Below, one piece after another: positions 16,066 through 23,240 of a stretch of 57,562 nt of DNA. The stretch lies in IMG/VR virus record IMGVR_UViG_3300020021_000179, positions 1-57,562 of that record, one strand, 5' to 3'. The notes beneath the pieces are model-generated. The model searched no databases, had not been told where the DNA came from, and saw nothing but the letters and a program-made list of their open reading frames with translations. The first letter of the stretch is position 1. The number at the start of each line of letters is the position of its first letter. This DNA comes from a virus. Position numbers and translations under genes: made by a program.

Positions 16066-16295
16066 GTCCGGAAAACAAAGCAGTCTTTCAGGAATGCAGG
16101 CAATATTATTTAATCATGCTTACCGAGGGTAGGCCGCGCGGGATTTCATATCAGCAAAGAATGAACCTAGAAAAAGCAATAGCAGAAGAATTTCAATCCG
16201 GGTTCACGGCTAACCGGGATTGTGAAGCATGTATTAATTCAATGATGTCATTGGCCTATTATTATTACGATACTTATGAAGCAGGAAAACATTAG
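16062..16295 (+). CDS. small CxxC protein, copy 1 of a tandem paralogue pair
   Basis: This 77-residue protein has the core EFQSGFTANRDCEACINSMM followed by LAYYYYDTYEAGK. The next gene repeats the same pattern (EFMPGYPAPHDCGNCLFNLV, then LYEKFDAYMA), so the two are paralogues by tandem duplication. The CxxC may bind metal or be redox-active. Coupled to the glycosyltransferase by ATGA. Confidence 0.6.
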   Translation: MSPENKAVFQECRQYYLIMLTEGRPRGISYQQRMNLEKAIAEEFQSGFTANRDCEACINSMMSLAYYYYDTYEAGKH

Positions 16296-16635
16296 GTTTC
16301 TTCAAGACAACAGAGCTTGTTACCGCGAGGTAAGCAATGTGGTTGGTGGTCGTTCGGCGCAGATTGCCCACCGGATAACGGGTGAATTACTTCAGATACT
16401 CCGCGAAGAATTTATGCCCGGTTACCCGGCGCCACACGATTGCGGTAACTGTCTGTTTAATCTGGTTACCGTGCTTTATGAAAAGTTTGACGCATACATG
16501 GCAGCAAACCTGGAGCCGGTCGTGGTCGCGGCAACGTTCCCTAAGAATGATGCGCCTGCTGACCCGGACTATGCAGCGTTTCTGAAATGGAAGGCATCGC
16601 AAGGCAAACCGAAAAGGAAGGCAAAAGCAAAATGA
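16276..16635 (+). CDS. small CxxC protein, copy 2 of a tandem paralogue pair
   Basis: This 119-residue paralogue of the preceding gene has an added C-terminal extension rich in Lys/Ala/Pro (ASQGKPKRKAKAK). The start overlaps copy 1 by 20 bp. The shared part is helical with one CxxC; the basic tail suggests nucleic-acid or protein binding. No known family was recognised. Confidence 0.6.
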   Translation: MKQENIRFLQDNRACYREVSNVVGGRSAQIAHRITGELLQILREEFMPGYPAPHDCGNCLFNLVTVLYEKFDAYMAANLEPVVVAATFPKNDAPADPDYAAFLKWKASQGKPKRKAKAK

Positions 16636-16703
16636 CGTACTGGATAATAGGATTATTGTTACTGGCTGCCGTTGTGGCTACACCTAAAGCGAAAGACGAA
16701 TGA
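16632..16703 (+). CDS. micro membrane peptide (23 aa)
   Basis: The 23-residue ORF consists of one hydrophobic span (YWIIGLLLLAAVVAT) and a charged tail. Both ends overlap the neighbouring genes via ATGA, which supports translation. Confidence 0.4.
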   Translation: MTYWIIGLLLLAAVVATPKAKDE

Positions 16704-16915
16704 TTATCAGAAAAGGATTAAGGTTTGAATCAAGAAACTTCGCGGCTAATATCGAAGTTCAGGAAGTTAAAAAAGAAACCAATGAAATCGTTTTACTTAT
16801 GATGCCAAGCGATAGACATGATTTTATAGTTACGTGGCCGTTGGATGAAGTGGTGAATGGATTTGTAACTAAAATATATAAAGAAATCGGAACGGAAACA
16901 AATTTTGGAATATGA
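16700..16915 (+). CDS. hypothetical protein
   Basis: This 71-residue probable beta-rich soluble protein is ATGA-coupled at both ends. No motif was seen. It belongs to the small-ORF filler between glycan genes. Confidence 0.55.
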   Translation: MIIRKGLRFESRNFAANIEVQEVKKETNEIVLLMMPSDRHDFIVTWPLDEVVNGFVTKIYKEIGTETNFGI

Positions 16916-17109
16916 ATAAGATAGAATTATCACAGATTGCATCCAAACTCAAAAGTGATTGCATATCTCTATTGAGAAAATTTGAAGATGAAACAGGATT
17001 ACCAGCAAAGATTATTGCAGAAGGCAATTACAATCTTCAAAATGGGACGCAATATTACTCGTGCAATATAGATATACATATCAAATCATATCAAAGATTA
17101 GAGCCTTGA
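16912..17109 (+). CDS. hypothetical protein
   Basis: This 65-residue protein has an N-terminal helix (KIELSQIASKLKSDCISLL). Its stop overlaps the putative TTG start of the following glycosyltransferase (TTGA), like the ATGA overlaps elsewhere. Confidence 0.5.
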   Translation: MNKIELSQIASKLKSDCISLLRKFEDETGLPAKIIAEGNYNLQNGTQYYSCNIDIHIKSYQRLEP

Positions 17110-17813
17110 ACCTGCACCATTTTTACCATATATACGCAGACGGTGATTGCGAAACGCCAATCCGGGAACACATCCGGGCGCTGAAAGAATCAGGACTCTA
17201 CGAAGCGCTTACTTCGTTCCATATCGGATTTGTTGGTCAGCCCCATAAGATTCAGGAGGTATTCAATTGCCTGAATTCTCTGGAAGTTGTTTTCCATGTG
17301 GCAGGTAAATCCAATGACGGATGGGAGCAAGTGACCATGATACCCATGTGGGAATTCAGTAAGATAAACGAAGGCGCTATTTTATATGCGCACACAAAGG
17401 GGGCCAGCAATCGCAGCGAAGTCAATGAACGATGGAGAAGGTCAATGATCTACTGGAACGTAATCAGGTGGCGGGATGCCGTGGCAGAGCTGGCAACGCG
17501 GGCAGAAGCCTATGGCTGTCACTGGATGCAACCTACGCTGAACATGCCCGAACATACGATGGGTAACTTCATGTTCGCCGGGACTTTCTTTTGGTTGCGT
17601 TGCGAAACGATGGCAAGATTTCCCAAGCCAGCTCTTACTCACCGGCATGAGGCAGAGGGATTTTGTGGCTACGGCTGGCATGAGAAACCGTATTCCGTTT
17701 ACGATCCAACGCCCTACTTTCCTAATTCAGCGCCATTCGCAGACCAGTGGGTAAATCATCCGCATGGTATTAATTCATTACCCGAATATTATCCACCAAA
17801 ATTTTATCCATGA
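17106..17813 (+). CDS. glycosyltransferase-like protein
   Basis: The frame is open from GTG 17061, but TTG 17106 overlaps the previous stop (TTGA) and starts at the conserved point LHHFYHIYADGD, so I choose it. The 235 residues match a family found in glycan clusters: FYHIYADG at the N-terminus, IGFVGQ, then ILYAHTKGASNRSE (about 91-104), WRRSMIYWNVI, and FAGTFFWLRCETM late in the protein. I regard it as a sugar-transferring enzyme; the donor is unknown. Confidence 0.65.
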   Translation: MNLHHFYHIYADGDCETPIREHIRALKESGLYEALTSFHIGFVGQPHKIQEVFNCLNSLEVVFHVAGKSNDGWEQVTMIPMWEFSKINEGAILYAHTKGASNRSEVNERWRRSMIYWNVIRWRDAVAELATRAEAYGCHWMQPTLNMPEHTMGNFMFAGTFFWLRCETMARFPKPALTHRHEAEGFCGYGWHEKPYSVYDPTPYFPNSAPFADQWVNHPHGINSLPEYYPPKFYP

Positions 17814-17977
17814 TGAAGATTTTAAAACCATTGTTAGCAATTGGATTTGCATTATCCATATTGAATATGATAATCAATATCTGTAATCAAAATATAGAAG
17901 GCGCATTAGGATGGGCGGATTCTGTTATATATAGCTCTATCGCTATGTCATTAGCATATAAATGGATCAAGATATGA
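17810..17977 (+). CDS. small membrane protein (55 aa)
   Basis: The ATG at 17810 overlaps the previous TGA. The ORF has a hydrophobic N-terminal half (LLAIGFALSILNMIINI) and a second span near the C-terminus (VIYSSIAMSLAY). It ends at 17977, overlapping the next glycosyltransferase ATG. Unknown function; perhaps a membrane partner of the glycan enzymes. Confidence 0.5.
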   Translation: MMKILKPLLAIGFALSILNMIINICNQNIEGALGWADSVIYSSIAMSLAYKWIKI

Positions 17978-18708
17978 ATTTCTTACTTGGCGGACGCATG
18001 GGTGATCTGATTCATCAGCTTTGGGTGGTAAAGAATACCCCCGGACGACATGATCTATTCGTAACAGATAAACGCGAATTACATTCGGACGGGTTCCAGC
18101 TACCACTTAACGAAACGTGTTTGGAATTGTATCCGATATTGGATCGGCAAGATTGGTTTGGAGAACTTATTGACGAAGATATGGGATTGTTTAAAGAAGA
18201 CCAAACAGGCGAATACATTAACCTCAATATGTGGCGCAGATACGCTTACTCAGCAAGCTGGACGCCATTGCTTGCCAATACTTTCGGACTGCAACCCAAC
18301 GGAGAACCATGGATATTTTTACCAAAGATAACCGGGTGGGAAGATAAGATAGTCTTTCATTGCTCGGTTCACGCGGCCCGTCGCGGAGCCTGGAATATAC
18401 CGATAGACAAATACAACGATGAACGCGCTGTCTTCGTGGGCAACGCGGAGGAATATAGAATCTTTGGATACGAGATGGCATTCTATGAACCTAAGTCTTT
18501 ACTGGAGCATTTCAATATTATTAACTCATGCAAGTTCTTTGTAGGCAATCAGTCCATGCCGCTGGCAGCAGCGCATGCAATGGGAGTACCCAGGTTAGCC
18601 ATACTAAACAAGGTAGATGAAATCGCATACATGGGTGAGGAAAAATGGCATAAGAACTTCTATTGGATTTCGGATGGTAATTTTTTTTTCGAGGGTATAA
18701 ACTATTAA
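17974..18708 (+). CDS. GT9/heptosyltransferase-like glycosyltransferase
   Basis: The start is placed at ATG 17974 (MNFLLGGRMGDLIHQLWVV), overlapping the upstream stop; ATG 17962 is an alternative. The 244-residue product shows GGRMGDLIHQL, the typical G-x-x-GD opening of ADP-heptose-type GT-B enzymes, and a late CKFFVGNQSMPLAAAHAMG (about 187-205) with the donor-binding S/T...AAHA layout. It could add a sugar to LPS or a surface glycan. It is shorter than typical GT9 proteins (about 330-350 aa). Confidence 0.65.
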   Translation: MNFLLGGRMGDLIHQLWVVKNTPGRHDLFVTDKRELHSDGFQLPLNETCLELYPILDRQDWFGELIDEDMGLFKEDQTGEYINLNMWRRYAYSASWTPLLANTFGLQPNGEPWIFLPKITGWEDKIVFHCSVHAARRGAWNIPIDKYNDERAVFVGNAEEYRIFGYEMAFYEPKSLLEHFNIINSCKFFVGNQSMPLAAAHAMGVPRLAILNKVDEIAYMGEEKWHKNFYWISDGNFFFEGINY

Positions 18709-18738
18709 CGCGTTGGTTAATTTCTTTAACAAAGTAAT

Positions 18739-19104
18739 ATGCATCTTACTTCTGGTGATATCTATAAGCACCTTGTTGATAACCTTACCGGTAGGAATAA
18801 TTTATTTACTGAGCGGCGGGAAGAAACGGGAATTACCGTTATTGCCAATGATATGGGCAGCGAATCTAAAAGGAAATCAATGGATACAATAGCAGAATTA
18901 TTTGACAAGCTAACAATTGTGAATCTTAAAATCTTTAAGTATGAAGATATCAAGCGCATGCCGTGCGTACCGGACAAGGATATAGCGGATGCTACACGCG
19001 CAACCAATATACTCAATACGCAAAGAGGGCAATTAAAGAATGAAATCAACGAGTTTTTTAAATCCGGAACATCGGAAGTAAAATCATATGGAAAAACTAT
19101 TTAG
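18739..19104 (+). CDS. small helical protein of the glycan cassette
   Basis: The core of this 121-residue protein is AELFDKLTIVNLKIFKYED then DATRATNILNTQRGQLKNEI, a helical layout I have seen in small proteins encoded among sugar-biosynthesis genes (DUF6165/DUF4254-like, not certain). The 3' end overlaps the C-methyltransferase gene by 17 bp. The function is unknown. Confidence 0.55.
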   Translation: MHLTSGDIYKHLVDNLTGRNNLFTERREETGITVIANDMGSESKRKSMDTIAELFDKLTIVNLKIFKYEDIKRMPCVPDKDIADATRATNILNTQRGQLKNEINEFFKSGTSEVKSYGKTI

Positions 19105-20317
19105 CCTTGGAGAGATTTACGTGAGCGACTTCCTGAAGCCGGATGAGTTCGCTAAACCAGAACGGCTGCACGAACTGGAATTGGTCATGGACAAATCCAT
19201 AGGAGCGGCAAGGCTGAAGACAACCAAACCCCTTGGAGATATGTTCGGAAAATACTGGTATCGCAGTGGGACGAATGCCAGTATGAAAGCCGCGTTAAAG
19301 AATGTCGTGGATTCTATATTGCCATTTGTTTATTATGGACCCAATGATGGGGTATTGAGATTAAGCCGATGGTTGGATATTGCCAGCAACGATGGCACAC
19401 TATTAAGTCTTGTTCCAAATACTTTCAGTAGATTAGGTTTTGATCCTTGCGAAGGTGATATTTATGAACAAGCTAAAAAACATGCAGATATAATTCAAGG
19501 CTATTTTAATCCATTTACATTTAGGATAACTGGTGAAAGATTTAATGTTATCACAACAATCGCCATGTTCTACGATCTGGAAGACCCGGACACATTCATC
19601 AAAGATGTTTACGAAGTACTGGACGACGAAGGTCTGTGGGTGCTGCAGTTAAGCTATACACCATTGATGTTAAAGCAATTGGCATTTGATAACATTTTAT
19701 CCGAGCATGTATTTTATCACACGCTCGGCAGCATGAAGACCCTACTGGAACGCAACGGTTTCAGGATCGTGGACTGTACGCTTAATGATGTGAACGGGGG
19801 AAGCATGCGGGTATTTGTTCGCAAAGAGAAAGCAAGCGTGAAGAACTTCGGAACCCAGGCATACCGTGATGTATGCAACTACCGGATCGAATCCCTGTTA
19901 TCGGAAGAACTTTCCAACGGCGTTTCCTTCCCGGAAGTATGGCAGAATTTTCACAGAGACATTTTAAAACTGAAAGCCGAAGTGGTGGACTTTATCACCT
20001 ATGCTAAGAAGCGGGGGAAGACGGTCATGGGCTATGGGGCATCAACAAAGGGCAACACGCTCCTGCAATTCTTTGGGCTGGATCATACCATGATTGATGC
20101 GATCGCAGAGCGACAGGAATGCAAATGGGGACTGAAGACTATCGGGACTAACATACCAATTATCAGCGAACAGGAAATGAGAGAACGCAAACCGGATTAC
20201 CTATTGATATTACCATGGCATTTTATTCAATCTTTTGAAGAAAGAGAGGCCGAATATCTCAACAATGGAGGCAAGATGATTGTTACTAATCCAGTGTTCA
20301 TTATAATAGAAAAATGA
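19088..20317 (+). CDS. NDP-sugar C-methyltransferase-like protein, N-terminal zinc pair missing
   Basis: This 409-residue protein has the multi-domain layout of sugar C-methyltransferases (TylC3/NovU type). The N-terminal part reads LFSLGEIYVSDFLKPDEF, the SAM motif is LDIASNDGTLL (about 97-107), with FYDLEDPDTF later. The C-terminal domain has MGYGASTKGNTLLQFF (about 313-328). Members normally start with a CxxC zinc pair just before the LGE strand; here the gene begins after that point. The reaction would be methylation of a keto-sugar nucleotide carbon, which fits the neighbouring glycosyltransferases. Confidence 0.8.
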   Translation: MEKLFSLGEIYVSDFLKPDEFAKPERLHELELVMDKSIGAARLKTTKPLGDMFGKYWYRSGTNASMKAALKNVVDSILPFVYYGPNDGVLRLSRWLDIASNDGTLLSLVPNTFSRLGFDPCEGDIYEQAKKHADIIQGYFNPFTFRITGERFNVITTIAMFYDLEDPDTFIKDVYEVLDDEGLWVLQLSYTPLMLKQLAFDNILSEHVFYHTLGSMKTLLERNGFRIVDCTLNDVNGGSMRVFVRKEKASVKNFGTQAYRDVCNYRIESLLSEELSNGVSFPEVWQNFHRDILKLKAEVVDFITYAKKRGKTVMGYGASTKGNTLLQFFGLDHTMIDAIAERQECKWGLKTIGTNIPIISEQEMRERKPDYLLILPWHFIQSFEEREAEYLNNGGKMIVTNPVFIIIEK

Positions 20318-20350
20318 AAGTAGTGAATTATCAAAACAATATCACGCAGC

Positions 20351-20572
20351 ATGAAACGATACATTCTATTTACTGGAAGCAATTACTATCCATCAGGCGG
20401 CTGGGAAGACTTCAATGCCACCTCCGATGATATTGCAGACTTAGCGGATATTATTAAAGCTGACTTTACTGAGCAGGAATTAAATACATGGTGGCACATA
20501 CTGGACACAAAAACAATGGATATAATTTATGACATACCACTCCCAAGCAGGACAAGACAAATGGGTTCATGA
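20351..20572 (+). CDS. hypothetical small phage protein
   Basis: This 73-residue acidic protein begins KRYILFTGSNYYPSGGWEDF, an opening I know from small phage proteins of unknown role. Its last 44 bases overlap the FkbM methyltransferase gene in another frame. Confidence 0.6.
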   Translation: MKRYILFTGSNYYPSGGWEDFNATSDDIADLADIIKADFTEQELNTWWHILDTKTMDIIYDIPLPSRTRQMGS

Positions 20573-21122
20573 TATCATTGGTGATAAAGGTTTCTTCGTA
20601 GACATTGGCGCTTACGACGGAGTGCAGACAAGTAATACCTATGCACTGGAATACCTGGGATGGAAAGGGATATGCGTGGAAGCCGAAGTAAATGCGTATA
20701 ACAAATGCATCCGGGAAAGAACAAACGTTAGCGTCAATAAGGCTGTGACCAACTATAAGGGAATAGCCATGTTTGCCGGGGATAGGATAGGCGGGGAAAT
20801 ATCAGTGAAGTGCGACACATTGCAAGGAATTCTAAGGGATTATACAGCGCCAAGTGTCATAGACTATTTAAGCATGGACATTGAAGGCCATGAGTTCACG
20901 GTATTAAACGCATTTCCTTTCGATGAGTTCCGGTTCAAGCTAATGACAATCGAACACAACCTGTACTGTGACGGCCCGACAAACAAGGACGCGCTGTACG
21001 AACTATTAACACGTAACGGTTACATCAGAGTGGTGGAAGACGCGCCATGCCTTGACCCTACCCCGGCCTGGTATATGCAGCCGTATGAAGACTGGTACCG
21101 GCATGAATCATTTAAAATATAG
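20529..21122 (+). CDS. FkbM-family methyltransferase
   Basis: This 197-residue protein has SAM-binding motif I at FFVDIGAYDGVQTSNT (about 22-37), then WKGICVEAEVNAYNKC, and the late motif YLSMDIEGHEFTVLNAFPF (about 114-132), diagnostic of FkbM-type O-methyltransferases. In glycan loci such enzymes methylate sugar hydroxyls. It follows a hypothetical gene with a 44-bp overlap. The acceptor is unknown. Confidence 0.85.
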   Translation: MTYHSQAGQDKWVHDIIGDKGFFVDIGAYDGVQTSNTYALEYLGWKGICVEAEVNAYNKCIRERTNVSVNKAVTNYKGIAMFAGDRIGGEISVKCDTLQGILRDYTAPSVIDYLSMDIEGHEFTVLNAFPFDEFRFKLMTIEHNLYCDGPTNKDALYELLTRNGYIRVVEDAPCLDPTPAWYMQPYEDWYRHESFKI

Positions 21123-21125
21123 TAT

Positions 21126-21383
21126 ATGACAAAAGAACAGAAAGTATTAAGGGATGTGATCATGATGGCCGTTTCTAATCATGAAAAGAATACGTTGGAA
21201 AGAATATCCGGTATTACAATGACAAATGAGGGTGATGAATTTACTGGAGGGCGCTCATGGGATTTCAACTTCATGACTGATCCAACGCTTCATTTGGTTA
21301 ATTTAAATGAGAAAAGTAAAGAGGGCAATATGCATGCATGGGTGAGAGCGGAAATAATCGAATCTTCATTTATTAAAATATGA
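21126..21383 (+). CDS. hypothetical protein
   Basis: This 85-residue soluble protein has no recognised motif. It ends by ATGA overlap with the next small ORF. Confidence 0.55.
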   Translation: MTKEQKVLRDVIMMAVSNHEKNTLERISGITMTNEGDEFTGGRSWDFNFMTDPTLHLVNLNEKSKEGNMHAWVRAEIIESSFIKI

Positions 21384-21550
21384 AAGAGCCAATTGAAATA
21401 GTAAATGATGAATTACAATTCGCAAAGCATCGTATTTCAACATTGGAAAATATCCTTAGAATTATTGTTACTCATTATTTGGGGCATACATGGGAAATAG
21501 ATAGGCAAACTCTTGAAGTATGGCTTAGTGATTTAAAGATAAAGAAATGA
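21380..21550 (+). CDS. small hypothetical protein (56 aa)
   Basis: The 56-residue ORF has a helical N-terminus (VNDELQFAKHRISTLENILR, coiled-coil-like) followed by a short aromatic segment. It overlaps both neighbours by ATGA, so it is very likely translated. Confidence 0.5.
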   Translation: MKEPIEIVNDELQFAKHRISTLENILRIIVTHYLGHTWEIDRQTLEVWLSDLKIKK

Positions 21551-22389
21551 AAATACTATTCATAACCCGTGATTCTGAACGCTGTGGTGTAGCAGACTAC
21601 GGAAGACGGTTATTCTCCATCCTGAAACCAGCATTGGACATCACGCTCCATGAGTCAGACGGCGTAAGCCCAATCAATTACGAAGGCTATGACGTTGCTC
21701 TATACAACTACCACCACGCCACACTACCAAATGTGGATTGTTTTAACCGGAACATAAAACACGTAGCCCTATTCCATGAAGCCTTCATGAACATAACGCC
21801 AGACGTTATCATTCGCGTGGCAGGGATAGCAAGACCGCTGATCGGAAACTACTACGCAGAGAAGCCCCTAAACAGAATACCGGTTATCGGCTCCTTTGGA
21901 TTTGGGTTCCCAGATAAGAACTTTCCGGGCATTGCAAAGCTGGTTACCGAACAATTCAAAGAGGCCAGACTAAGGCTTAACATCCCATTCGCTGAGTTCG
22001 GCGATAACGACGGGGCCATGGCAAGGAATGAGGCATACAAATGCCAGCAAGTAATTCAGGGAACGGCTATAACACTGGAAGTCAATCACAACTTCCTCAG
22101 CCAAACAGAACTCCTGGAATGGAACCGGGCCAACGACCTGAATGTATTCCTTTACGCTGACAGCCACGGACGCGGGATAAGTTCGGCAACAGACTATGCC
22201 CTAAGCGTACGTCGACCTATAGCCATCAGCAGATCGGAAATGTTCAAACACCTACCACGTGAAATATGTGTGGACAACGCAACGCTCCCCGATTTACTGG
22301 AATATGGCGTTGAATTCCTTAACACGGTTTACCTGCAGAACACCAATGAAAGGCTTATCAATCAAATCACCGAATATTTAAACAAATAA
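21547..22389 (+). CDS. GT4-like glycosyltransferase (short)
   Basis: This 280-residue protein begins KILFITRDSERCGVADYGRR, the CGVADY opening common in GT4-type mannosyl or glucosyl transferases, and shows a Rossmann-like layout with a late segment DSHGRGISSATDYALSVRRP that resembles the donor-site region. It has about 90 residues fewer than typical members, so it may be a degenerate or specialised variant. It is the last glycan gene before the packaging genes. Confidence 0.65.
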   Translation: MKILFITRDSERCGVADYGRRLFSILKPALDITLHESDGVSPINYEGYDVALYNYHHATLPNVDCFNRNIKHVALFHEAFMNITPDVIIRVAGIARPLIGNYYAEKPLNRIPVIGSFGFGFPDKNFPGIAKLVTEQFKEARLRLNIPFAEFGDNDGAMARNEAYKCQQVIQGTAITLEVNHNFLSQTELLEWNRANDLNVFLYADSHGRGISSATDYALSVRRPIAISRSEMFKHLPREICVDNATLPDLLEYGVEFLNTVYLQNTNERLINQITEYLNK

Positions 22390-22391
22390 AT

Positions 22392-22604
22392 ATGGGAAGA
22401 GTTAATGTTTTTATTCACGGGAAGGAGAAACTTTCTTACACCAGTATTAGCGAAGATGATAATACGGAAATATTTGCAAAAAATGCCATTAGATCATCGG
22501 AATATGGAATGGCAATAGAATGCAAAGATCGAGTTATCTATTTAGGAGCTGATTTGTGCAGAAATGCGATTATCGAATATATACCATTTAAACAAATAAC
22601 ATGA
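22392..22604 (+). CDS. hypothetical protein
   Basis: This 70-residue beta-rich small protein lies two bases after the glycosyltransferase stop and overlaps the next gene by four bases. No motif was recognised. Confidence 0.5.
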   Translation: MGRVNVFIHGKEKLSYTSISEDDNTEIFAKNAIRSSEYGMAIECKDRVIYLGADLCRNAIIEYIPFKQIT

Positions 22605-22783
22605 ACTACATCTATGAAAGAAAGCTGGAAGAAATAACCGATAAGGCTTACGAAGACAAGCGACAACTTAAAAACAAGCTGGCCTACAACTGGTATGATA
22701 TGCTTAACGCTAAAATCTGTTATATCGGTATCGGATTTACCATCGGTCTTATCCTTACTTATCTGTTAATGAGGAACGCTTAA
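22601..22783 (+). CDS. small tail-anchored membrane protein
   Basis: This 60-residue protein has a charged helical N-terminus (YERKLEEITDKAYEDKRQLK) and a C-terminal transmembrane segment (IGIGFTIGLILTYLLM), a tail-anchored topology. It is the last small gene before the packaging genes. Confidence 0.55.
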   Translation: MNYIYERKLEEITDKAYEDKRQLKNKLAYNWYDMLNAKICYIGIGFTIGLILTYLLMRNA

Positions 22784-22798
22784 AACAAAATCGGGGAA

Positions 22799-22815
22799 TT
22801 GACATTTATTGAGGT
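22799..22815 (+). promoter_or_regulatory. recurrent late-gene motif, copy 1 (before TerS)
   Basis: The stretch ttgacatttattgaggt ends two bases before the TerS start. The same 17 bases recur before 24643, and shorter versions precede 32114, 32725 and 35172. It may be a promoter or a translation-start element. Confidence 0.55.
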
Positions 22816-22817
22816 AA

Positions 22818-23240
22818 ATGGGTAAGCATAAATATATTGACAATCCGGAAAAATTAATGGATTTGTTCCTTTCTTATGAAAGGTATATCAAGACCAATCC
22901 TAAGCTAAAGAATAATTTTGCTGGCAAAGATGCAATAGAAGTTCATTTTGAATTAGAGAGACCATTAACTATGGAAGGCTTTGAAACTTATACATTTAGG
23001 CAAGGCTTCAATGCTGATCTGGGTGATTATTTCTCCAATAAGGACAACCGTTATGCGGATTATGCGGCTATCTGTTCGCGTATTAAGAAAGAAATCCGCG
23101 CTGATCAAATTGAAGGCGGCATGACGGGCATATACAATCCATCTATTACCCAACGATTAAATGGACTTGTTGAAAAGACTGATAATAAAAATGAGAATAC
23201 AGAAATTAAGAAGAAGTATAAGCTCACAATGAATTTATGA
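22818..23240 (+). CDS. terS: terminase small subunit (Gp3-package-like)
   Basis: This 140-residue protein starts KYIDNPEKLMDLFLSYERY, then TFRQGFNADLGDYFSN and YADYAAICSRIKKEIRADQI, the pattern of Gp3-type DNA-packaging small subunits. Small terminases recognise phage DNA and regulate the large subunit. It overlaps the large-subunit gene by four bases (ATGA). The start follows a recurrent motif also found before other late genes. Confidence 0.8.
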   Translation: MGKHKYIDNPEKLMDLFLSYERYIKTNPKLKNNFAGKDAIEVHFELERPLTMEGFETYTFRQGFNADLGDYFSNKDNRYADYAAICSRIKKEIRADQIEGGMTGIYNPSITQRLNGLVEKTDNKNENTEIKKKYKLTMNL

